Part shown: positions 27,546-35,077 of the stretch, piece by piece
Numbering within the stretch: position 1 is the first letter of the stretch
How the letters are laid out: every line of letters starts with the position of its first letter
Source of the DNA: DATJKD01 sp963728295
GTDB taxonomy: Bacteria > Pseudomonadota > Gammaproteobacteria > Steroidobacterales > Steroidobacteraceae
Assembly (NCBI GenBank): GCA_963728295.1
Contig: CAVSKB010000025.1
Span: 1-53,156, forward strand
Direction: 5' to 3'
Length of the DNA: 53,156 nt
Notes under the pieces: generated by a model
The model's input: the letters and a program-made list of their open reading frames with translations, nothing else
Databases searched by the model: none
What the model was told of the DNA's origin: nothing
Made by a program: the position numbers and the translations under genes

Positions 27546-28349
27546 CTAGGCCGACGGGCGGGTCGGCGTTGCCGCGTCGGCGACTGGCTTGAATCGCGCC
27601 GCGAGCGCGGCCGTCGTGCGGGCGAGCAGGGTCGTGTCGACCCCCACCGCGACGAAGCTGCAGCCCAGGCCAAGAAACTCGCGCGCGAGTGCCTCATCGC
27701 TGGAAAGGATGCCCGCCGGCTTGCCGGCCGCGATAATCGCTGCAATGGCCTTGCCCAGCGCTGCGCGGACCACCGGGTGGGCGGGCTCGCCTCTATACCC
27801 AAGCGATGCAGCCAGGTCCGCGGGGCCCAGGAAGATCGCGTCGACACCATCGACGCGCGCGATCGAGTCGAGGTCCGCGAGCGCGGCAGCAGACTCCACC
27901 TGCACCAGCACGCAGACCTCCGCGTCCGCGCGCTGCAGGTAGTCGCCATGCCTGTTCCAGCGCGCCGCGCGCGCGAGCGCGCTGCCCACGCCGCGCACGC
28001 CGTCGGGCGGGTACCGCGTCGCGCGCACGACTGCCCGGGCCTGTTCGGGCGTTTCGACGAGCGGCACGAGCAGCGTCTGCGCACCGATGTCGAGCAGTTG
28101 CTTGAGGTGCGTGGGATCGCCGCTTGCGGCGCGGACGATGATCTGCACCGGGTAGGCCGCGACCGCCTGGAGCTGTGCGAGCAGTGTCCGGATCGTGTTC
28201 GGCCCGTGCTCCGCGTCGAGCGCGAGCCAGTCGAAGCCGGCGCCCGCGCAGATCTCGGCGCAGTACGGGTCGGCGAGGCCGAGCCACAGCCCGATCTGGG
28301 CGCGACGCGCGGCGAGCGCCTGCTTGAAACCGTTGACGGGTGTGTTCAT
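27546..28349 (-). CDS. hpaI: 4-hydroxy-2-oxoheptanedioate aldolase
   Basis: 267-residue HpcH/HpaI class II aldolase, which cleaves 4-hydroxy-2-oxoheptane-1,7-dioate to pyruvate and succinate semialdehyde. Marks are QIGLWLGLADPYCAEI, DWLALDAEHGPN (catalytic His, metal environment), and VCVLVQVESAAALADLDSI with the metal-binding Glu and FLGPADLAASLG with the Asp. Start ATG 28349 has AAGGTGG upstream and lies 8 bases after the hpaH stop. Intact. Confidence 0.93.
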   Translation of the reverse strand: MNTPVNGFKQALAARRAQIGLWLGLADPYCAEICAGAGFDWLALDAEHGPNTIRTLLAQLQAVAAYPVQIIVRAASGDPTHLKQLLDIGAQTLLVPLVETPEQARAVVRATRYPPDGVRGVGSALARAARWNRHGDYLQRADAEVCVLVQVESAAALADLDSIARVDGVDAIFLGPADLAASLGYRGEPAHPVVRAALGKAIAAIIAAGKPAGILSSDEALAREFLGLGCSFVAVGVDTTLLARTTAALAARFKPVADAATPTRPSA

Positions 28350-28357
28350 GGCCACCT

Positions 28358-29179
28358 TCAGGCAAAGCGGAGGGAGATGGTTCCAAGCGCGCCGAAATCG
28401 GCTCGGAAGTCGTCGCCGGAGCGGGCGGGTATCGGACGGACGAACGAGCCCGCAAGCACGACCTGCCCCGCCTCGAGCGTCCGCGAGTAGGTTGCAAGCT
28501 TGTTGGCGAGCCAGGCGACGCCGTTCGCCGGGTGATCGAGCACCGCCGCGGACACGCCCGACTCCTCGATCACGCCGTTGCGATAACAGAGCGCGGGGAT
28601 CCAGCGCAGATCGACCTCCGACGGTGCGATCCTGTGGCCACCGAGCACGACACCCGCGTTCGCCGCGTTGTCCGAGATCGTGTCGGTCACGCGCCTGGGC
28701 GCTCCGGTCGCGGGGTCGATCTGCTGGATGCGCGCATCGATGATCTCGATCGCGGGCGTTACGTACTCGGTGGCCGCGAGCACGTTGGCGAGCGTGCAGC
28801 GCGGACCCTGGAGCCTCCGTCGCAACACGAAGGCAAGCTCGACCTCGACGCGCGGGACGATAAAGTGTCCGGCGGGCAGCGTGCTCCCGGGGTCGAAGAA
28901 CATGTCATCGAGCAGGTCGCCGAAATCGGGCTCGTCGATCTGCGAGGACATCTGCATCGCGCGCGAGGTCAGCCCGACCTTGTGGCCCCGCAGCCGGTCG
29001 CCGCGGGCGAGTTTCATCGACACCCACTCGTGCTGCACGGCGTAGGCGTCCTCGATCGTCATCGCCGGGAACTCGATGGAGAGCTGCCGGATCTGCAACC
29101 GGTGCCGCTCGGCATCGTCGATCCGCACGGCGCACTCACGTACCTGCTCCGCCGACAGCGTGCGGGGCGTCGTGGACAT
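28358..29179 (-). CDS. hpaH: 2-oxo-hept-4-ene-1,7-dioate hydratase
   Basis: 273-residue Mg-dependent hydratase of the MhpD/HpaH family in the fumarylacetoacetase-like superfamily. It adds water to 2-oxohept-4-ene-1,7-dioate. Marks are GHKVGLTSRAMQMSSQID, FIVPRVEVELAFVL (metal-binding Glu pair), VTPAIEIIDARIQ, DNAANAGVVLGG and LAGSFVRPIPARSGD. ATG 29179 overlaps the hpaF stop (TGATG), so translation is coupled. Intact. Confidence 0.92.
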   Translation of the reverse strand: MSTTPRTLSAEQVRECAVRIDDAERHRLQIRQLSIEFPAMTIEDAYAVQHEWVSMKLARGDRLRGHKVGLTSRAMQMSSQIDEPDFGDLLDDMFFDPGSTLPAGHFIVPRVEVELAFVLRRRLQGPRCTLANVLAATEYVTPAIEIIDARIQQIDPATGAPRRVTDTISDNAANAGVVLGGHRIAPSEVDLRWIPALCYRNGVIEESGVSAAVLDHPANGVAWLANKLATYSRTLEAGQVVLAGSFVRPIPARSGDDFRADFGALGTISLRFA

Positions 29180-29574
29180 CACGCCGGTCCCTTGCGGAAG
29201 CGCGCATGGACGTTGTTGTGCTTCCAGGTGCCGGCCTCGTCGAACTCGTAGATCTCGAGCGACAGCGCGAGGTAGCGACGGGCGTACAGGTCCGCGAAGT
29301 GCGCCTTCATCATCGCGAACAGCGCGTCTCCGGTTCGCTGCCGGATCTCGGCCGCGCGCCCGGCGCCGATCTTGAGTGTCCCGTGCACGAACGCGTAGTC
29401 ATCCGCGCCGTCGGCCATGCACCAGTCGATGAGCTCGATCGCCCGGGAGCGCAGGCCGCCAATCGGGTACACGCCGCCCTGGGCGAGGAGCGTCTCGTTG
29501 GCCTTGCGCAGCAGCTCCGGGATAGCAGCCTCCGCGGCGATGTTTCGTGTGTATTCGACGATGAAGTGCGCCAT
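29179..29574 (-). CDS. hpaF: 5-carboxymethyl-2-hydroxymuconate isomerase, catalytic Pro1 replaced by Ala
   Basis: 131-residue tautomerase-superfamily enzyme matching CHMI along its length: HFIVEYTRNI, GLRSRAIELIDWCMADG, DYAFVHGTLKIGAGR, and the C-terminal NNVHARF. It isomerises 5-carboxymethyl-2-hydroxymuconate. In this superfamily the catalytic base is the N-terminal proline exposed after Met removal. Here codon 2 is GCG (29569-29571), alanine, so the protein starts MAHF instead of MPHF. A single C-to-G change would account for it. Either a sequence error, or a variant with reduced or altered activity. Coupled to hpaH downstream. Confidence 0.9.
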   Translation of the reverse strand: MAHFIVEYTRNIAAEAAIPELLRKANETLLAQGGVYPIGGLRSRAIELIDWCMADGADDYAFVHGTLKIGAGRAAEIRQRTGDALFAMMKAHFADLYARRYLALSLEIYEFDEAGTWKHNNVHARFRKGPA

Positions 29575-29607
29575 GGGGTGCTCCAGAGCGTGGGCGGCGG
29601 CCTCGGA

Positions 29608-30456
29608 TCAGGGGAGCGGAAAGATCGCGTTCAGCTGACCGGTGCCGGAACTCGCGAAATAATCCGTCAGGAACTCGACCGGCTTGTCGTACCGATCCCA
29701 GCCCAGGAGCCCGAGCAGCATGACGGTGTCGTGCATGCCGCCCTCGCCGTGGCAGAGCTGCGCGTACTCCGGCAGCATCGCTGTGAAGGTACGGAAGTCA
29801 CCCTGGCGCCAGAGATCCACGACGCGCAGGTCGACCTGGCGGTAGAACTCGCGGCTGATCCGGAAGATCGACTCCTCGGGTGAGCCGTCGTCGTTGAAAC
29901 GGTGCGACAGCGAGCCGCTCGCGAACACGGCCACGGTCGCATCCGATTGCGCGATGGCTTCGCCGAGCGCGGCGCCGAACCGCCGGCTCGTGTCCAGGTC
30001 GTGCCACGCGCACCAGGCGGCCACCGACACGACACGGAAATGCCGGTCGGCATTCATATAGCGCATCGGAACGAGCGTCCCGTACTCGAGCTCGAGACTC
30101 TCCATCTCGTGCGCACGGGTCCGGATACCGCGCGCGTTGGCGGCGGCCGCGATCAGCCGGCCGAGCGCCGGATCGCCCGGATAGTCATACGCCATGTCGC
30201 GGATGAAGTGCGGCAGCTCGTTACTCGTATAGACGCCCTTGAAACGCGCGCCGCAGTTGACGTGGTAACCGGCGTTCACCATCCAGTGCGTGTCCAGGAC
30301 GACGATCGTGTCGATGCCCTGCGCACGGCAACGCCGCGCTATCTCGCGGTGCCCCTCGATCGCCGCCTCGCGCGAGCCCTTGTGGGGTCCATCGAGCTCC
30401 GACAGGTACATCGAAGGCACGTGGGTTATCTTTGCAGCGAGCGCCAGTCGTCCCAT
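29608..30456 (-). CDS. hpaD: 3,4-dihydroxyphenylacetate 2,3-dioxygenase
   Basis: 282-residue class III (LigB-type) extradiol dioxygenase that opens the ring of homoprotocatechuate. Marks are AAKITHVPSMYLSELDGPHK (metal-binding His), DTIVVLDTHWMVNAGYHVNC, YGTLVPMRYMNAD and ASGSLSHRFNDDGSPEESIF. ATG 30456 is preceded by GAGGAG. Intact and positioned between the two-gene isomerase/decarboxylase pair and hpaF, as expected for an hpa operon. Confidence 0.94.
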   Translation of the reverse strand: MGRLALAAKITHVPSMYLSELDGPHKGSREAAIEGHREIARRCRAQGIDTIVVLDTHWMVNAGYHVNCGARFKGVYTSNELPHFIRDMAYDYPGDPALGRLIAAAANARGIRTRAHEMESLELEYGTLVPMRYMNADRHFRVVSVAAWCAWHDLDTSRRFGAALGEAIAQSDATVAVFASGSLSHRFNDDGSPEESIFRISREFYRQVDLRVVDLWRQGDFRTFTAMLPEYAQLCHGEGGMHDTVMLLGLLGWDRYDKPVEFLTDYFASSGTGQLNAIFPLP

Positions 30457-30470
30457 GTGTGCTCCTCAGG

Positions 30471-31229
30471 TCAGGCTGCCGCCTGCGCGGTGTCCTGGCC
30501 GATGAATCCAACCAGCCGTCCCACGCCGTCGATCTCGGTCACGATCTCGTCGCCCGGGTTCACGTTGACGACGCCCTCGGGCGTCCCGGTCAGGATGACG
30601 TCGCCGGGCGACAGCGTCATGAAGGAACTCAGGTGCGCGATGAGGCGCGCCACGTCGAGGATCATGTCGCGCGTGTTGCCGTGCTGGGTCACCGTCCCGT
30701 TGACGGTCGTGCGCAGTTCGAGGTTCATCGGATCGGTGATGTCGGAGGCGTCGACCAGCCAGGGGCCGAGCAGCGTCGCGCCGTCGCGATTCTTCGCGCG
30801 CAGGTTCGGGCGGTAGTAATTCTCGAGGTAGTCGCGCACCGCGTAGTCGTTGGCGACGGTGTATCCGGCCACGTGCGCGAGCGCCGTATCGCTCGACACG
30901 CGGCGTGCGGACCCGCCGATCACCACGGCGAGCTCGCATTCGTAGTGCATGAACTTCACGCCGGCGGGCCGAACCGTGCACGCGCGGTGGCCGGCGACGG
31001 CGTTCGGTCCCTTGAGGAACACGAGCGGCTCCTGCTGTGGCGCGAACGCGAGCTCGCGTGCGTGACTCGCGTAGTTGAGACCGACGGCAAAGATCGTCCG
31101 CGGCTCGAGCGGAGGCAGCCACGTGACTTCCTCCTCCGCGAGACACGTGCCGTCATCGAGACGCAACCCCTGGCCATCGGCCGTTGCCGAGTGGCGATCG
31201 CCGCGGAAGATCACCCGCGCCCGTCTCAC
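30471..31229 (-). CDS. hpaG2: Fumarylacetoacetase-family isomerase/decarboxylase, HpaG C-half
   Basis: 252-residue FAH-family protein corresponding to one half of the bifunctional HpaG, which decarboxylates 5-oxopent-3-ene-1,2,5-tricarboxylate and isomerises the product. Marks are IFAVGLNYASHARELAF, VFLKGPNAVAGH, FMHYECELAVVIGG (metal Glu residues), and GDVILTGTPEGVVNVNPGD. GTG 31229 overlaps the hpaG1 stop (GTGA). Separate genes rather than the fused E. coli form. Intact. Confidence 0.9.
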   Translation of the reverse strand: MRRARVIFRGDRHSATADGQGLRLDDGTCLAEEEVTWLPPLEPRTIFAVGLNYASHARELAFAPQQEPLVFLKGPNAVAGHRACTVRPAGVKFMHYECELAVVIGGSARRVSSDTALAHVAGYTVANDYAVRDYLENYYRPNLRAKNRDGATLLGPWLVDASDITDPMNLELRTTVNGTVTQHGNTRDMILDVARLIAHLSSFMTLSPGDVILTGTPEGVVNVNPGDEIVTEIDGVGRLVGFIGQDTAQAAA

Positions 31230-32032
31230 GAGGGGATCCCCGCCGCCAGCGCGTCTTCCAGCACAAGCGCGTTCTCCAGGCGACCGAGACCCTCGATCTC
31301 GACCGTCATCAGGTCTCCCGCGCGCGCGAGCGGCGGGTGCTCCGGTACGCCCACTGCCAGCAGGTCACCCGCACGCAGCGTCATGAACTCCGTGATGTCG
31401 GCGATCAGACCCGCGATGTCGCGATGCAGGTTTGCAGTCGTGTTCTGCATCCTGAGCTCGCCGTTGACCCAGGCGCGGATGGCGAGCGCGTCCGGTGACA
31501 GGCACCGCGTCGCGTGGCACGACCCATGGCCCTACGGGACAGAACCCGTCCCGGCATTTGAAACGCAGCGGCGGCCGGAAGAGCCCGGTGTGCGGGATCG
31601 TCACGTCGTTGACGATCGTGTAACCGGCGATCACAGTCGGCGACCTTGCCGCGCGGCACGCGGGTCGCGTCCCGCGCCATCAGCACACCGAGCGTCGCGC
31701 CGATCTCCACTTCGTCGACACCGGCCGGGAGCGGCACCGGGCGCCTGTGAGCCGAGCCAGGTGTTGCGTGGCTTGATGTACAGCACCGGCGCGCTCGGCG
31801 GGCGATCGTATGGTGGCCGGTGAAACTCGGGCTCGAGCAGGTCCCGCAGCCCGCGGAAATTGAGCGCGGCGCCGTAGACGCAGCCGATCGCGGGTACCTC
31901 CCACTCGAGGTCGGACGCCTCCACGCGTTTGCCGTCGATCGTCACGGCGTTCTCCGCCGGCTCGACGCGGGCCTCGATGGGCTGCGGATTGCCGCGCAGC
32001 GCGAGCAGGGCGGGGACCACGCGTGACGTCAC
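31226..32032 (-). CDS. hpaG1: Fumarylacetoacetase-family isomerase/decarboxylase, HpaG N-half, frameshifted
   Basis: About 268 residues over several frames, first gene of the minus-strand hpa operon. Parts are EVPAIGCVYGAALNFRGLRD, VLYIKPRNTWLGSG-like sequence (IKPRNTWLGS), AGVDEVEIGATLGVLMARD, IAGYTIVNDVTIPH and the C-terminal MTLRAGDLLAVGVPEHPPLA. Breaks lie near 31740, 31640 and 31490. GTG 32032 follows GAGG on the coding strand. Same fold as hpaG2; together they would replace bifunctional HpaG. Confidence 0.85.
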
Positions 32033-32053
32033 CGGCGAGACCTCGGAAAAAAC

Positions 32054-32067
32054 GTTAACATGTTAAC
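32054..32067. promoter_or_regulatory. Perfect palindrome, candidate HpaR operator
   Basis: GTTAACATGTTAAC is a perfect 14-base palindrome, AT-rich in a GC-rich window, in the 118-base gap between divergent hpaG1 and hpaE. Its size and placement fit a MarR-family dimer site controlling both directions. It starts 22 bases upstream of the hpaG1 start codon. Assignment to HpaR is inference from context. Confidence 0.65.
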
Positions 32068-32150
32068 ATCCGGGCGCACCGTGCGACCAGCCGCGCGCAG
32101 CGCGCACAGCGGTCCCGCGTGCATATCCGGCGGCAACGTGGAGCATCGCA

Positions 32151-33699
32151 ATGACGAAGGCCACCGCAAACCGCGCCGATTCCGCGCTGCAGACCAACCT
32201 GGCCCGGCTCGGCCCGCTGCTCGAACGGGTGCGGTCGGAGGGCCTCGGTCACGTGATCGATGGCGTGACTTCGCGCGCCGTCGACGGTGAGGTGTTCGCC
32301 AACCACACGCCTATCGACGGATCGTTGATCTGCCAGGTGGCACGCGGCACGGCGGCCGACGTCGACCGCGCGGCGCTGGCCGCGCAGAAGGCGTTTCCGG
32401 GCTGGCGCGACGTGTCGGCGGCGCGCCGGCGCGACATGCTGCACGCCATCGCGGACGCGATCGAGCGCCGCGCGGACGACATCGCGGTGCTCGAGAGCTG
32501 GGACAGCGGACAGCCCATCCGCTTCATGTCGAAGGCGGCGCTGCGCGGCGCGGAGAATTTCCGCTTCTACGCCGATCGCGCCGAGTCCGCGCGCGACGGG
32601 GTCGCGCTGCCGACCGACACGCACCTCAATTACACCGCACGCACTCCGATCGGTCCGGTCGGCGTCATCACGCCGTGGAACACGCCCTTCATGCTGTCGA
32701 CCTGGAAGATCGCACCGGCGCTGGCTGCGGGCTGCACGGTCGTTCACAAGCCCGCCGAGTGGAGCCCGGTGACCGCGCAGCTGCTCGCGCAGATCGCGCT
32801 CGAGGCGGGGCTGCCGCCCGGCGTGCTCAATGTCGTGCAGGGTCTTGGCGAGGAGGCCGGCTGCGCGCTCACCGAGCACCCAGGCATACGCGCGATCGCG
32901 TTCGTCGGCGAGTCCGCGACCGGCTCGGCCATCATGCGGCAGGGGTCAGCGACGCTCAAGCGCCTGCACTTCGAGCTCGGCGGCAAGAACCCGGTGATCG
33001 TGTTCGACGACGCGGATCTCGACCGCGCGCTCGACGCGGTGATATTCATGATCTACAGCCTGAACGGGGAGCGCTGCACCTCGTCGAGCCGGTTGCTCAT
33101 CCAGGCATCGATCGCCGGGGAGTTCATCGAACGGCTCGAGGCGCGCGTCCGTCGGTTGCGGATCGGGCATCCGCTCGACCCGGCGACGGAGGTCGGGCCG
33201 CTGATCCACGAGCGGCACCGCGAGAAGGTGTTGTCGTACTTCGAGATCGCGCGTGGCGAAGGTGCGCGGGTCGCCGTGGGCGGCGCAGCCGCTGAGGGGC
33301 CGGGCGGCGGGCACTACGTTGCGCCAACGCTTTTCACGGGTGCGAATTCCGCGGATGCGCATCGCCCAGGAGGAGATCTTCGGGCCGGTGCTGACTGCGA
33401 TCCCGTTCTCAGACGAGCACGAGGCGGTTTCGATTGCGAACGATGTGCGCTATGGCCTCGCAGCCTACCTGTGGACCCGCGATGTCGGACGAGCGCTGCG
33501 CGTGTCGGAGCGGCTCGAGACCGGGATGATCTGGGTGAACTCCGAGAACGTCCGCCACCTGCCCACGCCCTTCGGCGGCGCCAAGGCGAGCGGCATCGGC
33601 CGCGACGGCGGCGATTACTCGTTCGACTTCTACATGGAGACGAAGAACGTCGCGCTCGCGACCGGCGCGCACGCGATACCGCGCTTAGGGCTGGGCTGA
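32151..33699 (+). CDS. hpaE: 5-carboxymethyl-2-hydroxymuconate semialdehyde dehydrogenase, one frameshift
   Basis: About 515 residues of the NAD-dependent aldehyde dehydrogenase family. Marks are GPVGVITPWNTPFMLSTWK, LHFELGGKNPVIVFDDAD (catalytic Glu and NAD site), and YSLNGERCTSSSRLL with the nucleophilic Cys. After a frame change near 33355 the C-terminus continues as RIAQEEIFGPVLTAIPF and HLPTPFGGAKASGIGRDGG. Removing one G near 33355 gives the family-like NSAMRIAQEEIFGPV. It oxidises the ring-cleavage semialdehyde. Divergent from the hpaG1 operon; ATG 32151 has GGAG upstream. Confidence 0.92.
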
Positions 33700-33736
33700 G
33701 TCACGCCGCATACGCGGCCGCGACCGGTGGGGCCGG

Positions 33737-34873
33737 TCAGTGCTGTGCGCCGCGCTGGCCCGTTGCCGGCACGGCGGCGCCGGATGCCGTTCCGCCGGCT
33801 GGCGATGTCGCCGCAGTGCCCGCTGCGCCAGACGTTGCTGCAGTCGCCGCATCGGCCTCGATCAGCTTGTCCAGCACGCGACGGAAATGCGTGAGTGGCG
33901 CGTCAGCAATGATCGCGAGCATCTGGAACGCGGGATCCTCCTCGAGCGTCACCTGCTGGCGCTCGATGATCGCCTTGTCTTCCATGAACCCTTCGATAAG
34001 GCTCAGGTGCAGCGAGCGCGAGACGTTCGCGTCGTCGCCCTCGAAGTCGTTCAGATAGGCCCAGAAGAAATGCGTCGTGCGCCGCGTCTCGGGGGTCATG
34101 AACTGGCAGTTCCGATACTGCCTTGCGCCCTCGAGGTTGCCTTTTTCGGCGCCCGAGCCCGCCGGTGCGAACATCGTCTCCATGTAGAAGATGGCCGGGA
34201 CGTGCATGTTGGCGATATTGCGCCGGTCGACCTTGGCGGTCTTGTCGGGTATGACCTTGCGATGGAACGGCGGCGGATCGCTGTTCATGTGCCAGCGTTC
34301 GACACGGAAGCCGCGCGGGAGCCGTTCGATCGCCACGGGCTTTGTGACGAACGCGTATTCCTCCGAGCCGCCGAGCGTCTTCGTGTGCACGAATGCGAGG
34401 TGCCCGAAGTCGCTCAGGTTGTCCATGATCAGGAGGTAGTTCGCGTCGTAGTGAATGTAATCCGGGATGCCCTTCCAGCGCGGATCGCTCAGATACGGGA
34501 AATCGACGATCTGCGCCGGGTCGGCGAGCGCCGGATCGCCCATCCAGATCCACACCAGGTGGTTGCGCTCGTGAATCGGGTAGCTCCGCACGCGCAGCTT
34601 CGGCGGGATCATGTCCTGGCCGGGGATCTGGTTGCAGCGGCCCGTCGCGTCGTACCGGATCCCGTGATACATGCAGCGCACGCTGTCGCCCTCGCGGCGG
34701 CCTTTCGAGAGCAACGCGCCGCGATGCGGGCAGCGGTCATGGAGCGCAACCACCTGGCCGCTCTCGCCCCGATAGAGCAGCACGTGGTCCTCGAGCAACG
34801 TGCGGGCGAGCATCCGCCCGTCGATCAGCTCGTGGTCCCAGGCCGCGACATACCAGCAGTTACGAAGAAACAT
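33737..34873 (-). CDS. VanA-type Rieske aromatic oxygenase alpha subunit (second copy)
   Basis: Intact 378-residue oxygenase component. N-terminus FLRNCWYVAAWDHELIDG; Rieske cluster motif HDRCPHRGALLSKG and CMYHGIRYDATGRC; catalytic iron region LIMDNLSDFGHLAFVHTKTL. The family resembles vanillate O-demethylase, which releases formaldehyde from a methoxyl group, but substrate cannot be fixed. The last ~40 residues are low-complexity Ala/Thr/Gly (TAATSGAAGTAATSPAGG) and unlike the family. It converges with hpaE (37-base gap). It is clearly different from the copy at 24879, so not a recent duplication. Confidence 0.9.
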   Translation of the reverse strand: MFLRNCWYVAAWDHELIDGRMLARTLLEDHVLLYRGESGQVVALHDRCPHRGALLSKGRREGDSVRCMYHGIRYDATGRCNQIPGQDMIPPKLRVRSYPIHERNHLVWIWMGDPALADPAQIVDFPYLSDPRWKGIPDYIHYDANYLLIMDNLSDFGHLAFVHTKTLGGSEEYAFVTKPVAIERLPRGFRVERWHMNSDPPPFHRKVIPDKTAKVDRRNIANMHVPAIFYMETMFAPAGSGAEKGNLEGARQYRNCQFMTPETRRTTHFFWAYLNDFEGDDANVSRSLHLSLIEGFMEDKAIIERQQVTLEEDPAFQMLAIIADAPLTHFRRVLDKLIEADAATAATSGAAGTAATSPAGGTASGAAVPATGQRGAQH

Positions 34874-35077
34874 TGCGTGTCTCCTGACGGAACCAGATCA
34901 CTCTCCTAGGCTGATTCGCACGGTTCGTCAAGACCTGCTCCCAGACGTGCATCGACGGCGCCCAGCAGGTCGCTCCGGGCCATTCGCTCTGGTACATGAG
35001 CAATGCAGGGAGCGACAATACAGGAGGCAGCGCAGCGGCGCTAAATCGACGGCGGTCTTCACCCCGGGGAGGCATCC
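34874..35077. other. Divergent intergenic region
   Basis: About 200 bases between the second Rieske oxygenase and the first TonB receptor, which are transcribed away from each other. It should contain both promoters. CCTAGG at about 34905 is a short palindrome; no specific operator recognised. GGGGAGG lies 6 bases before GTG 35078. Confidence 0.4.

Noticed and set aside
24879..34873. The two Rieske oxygenases as a recent tandem duplication
   Set aside because: They share only family motifs and differ throughout, including around both cluster motifs.
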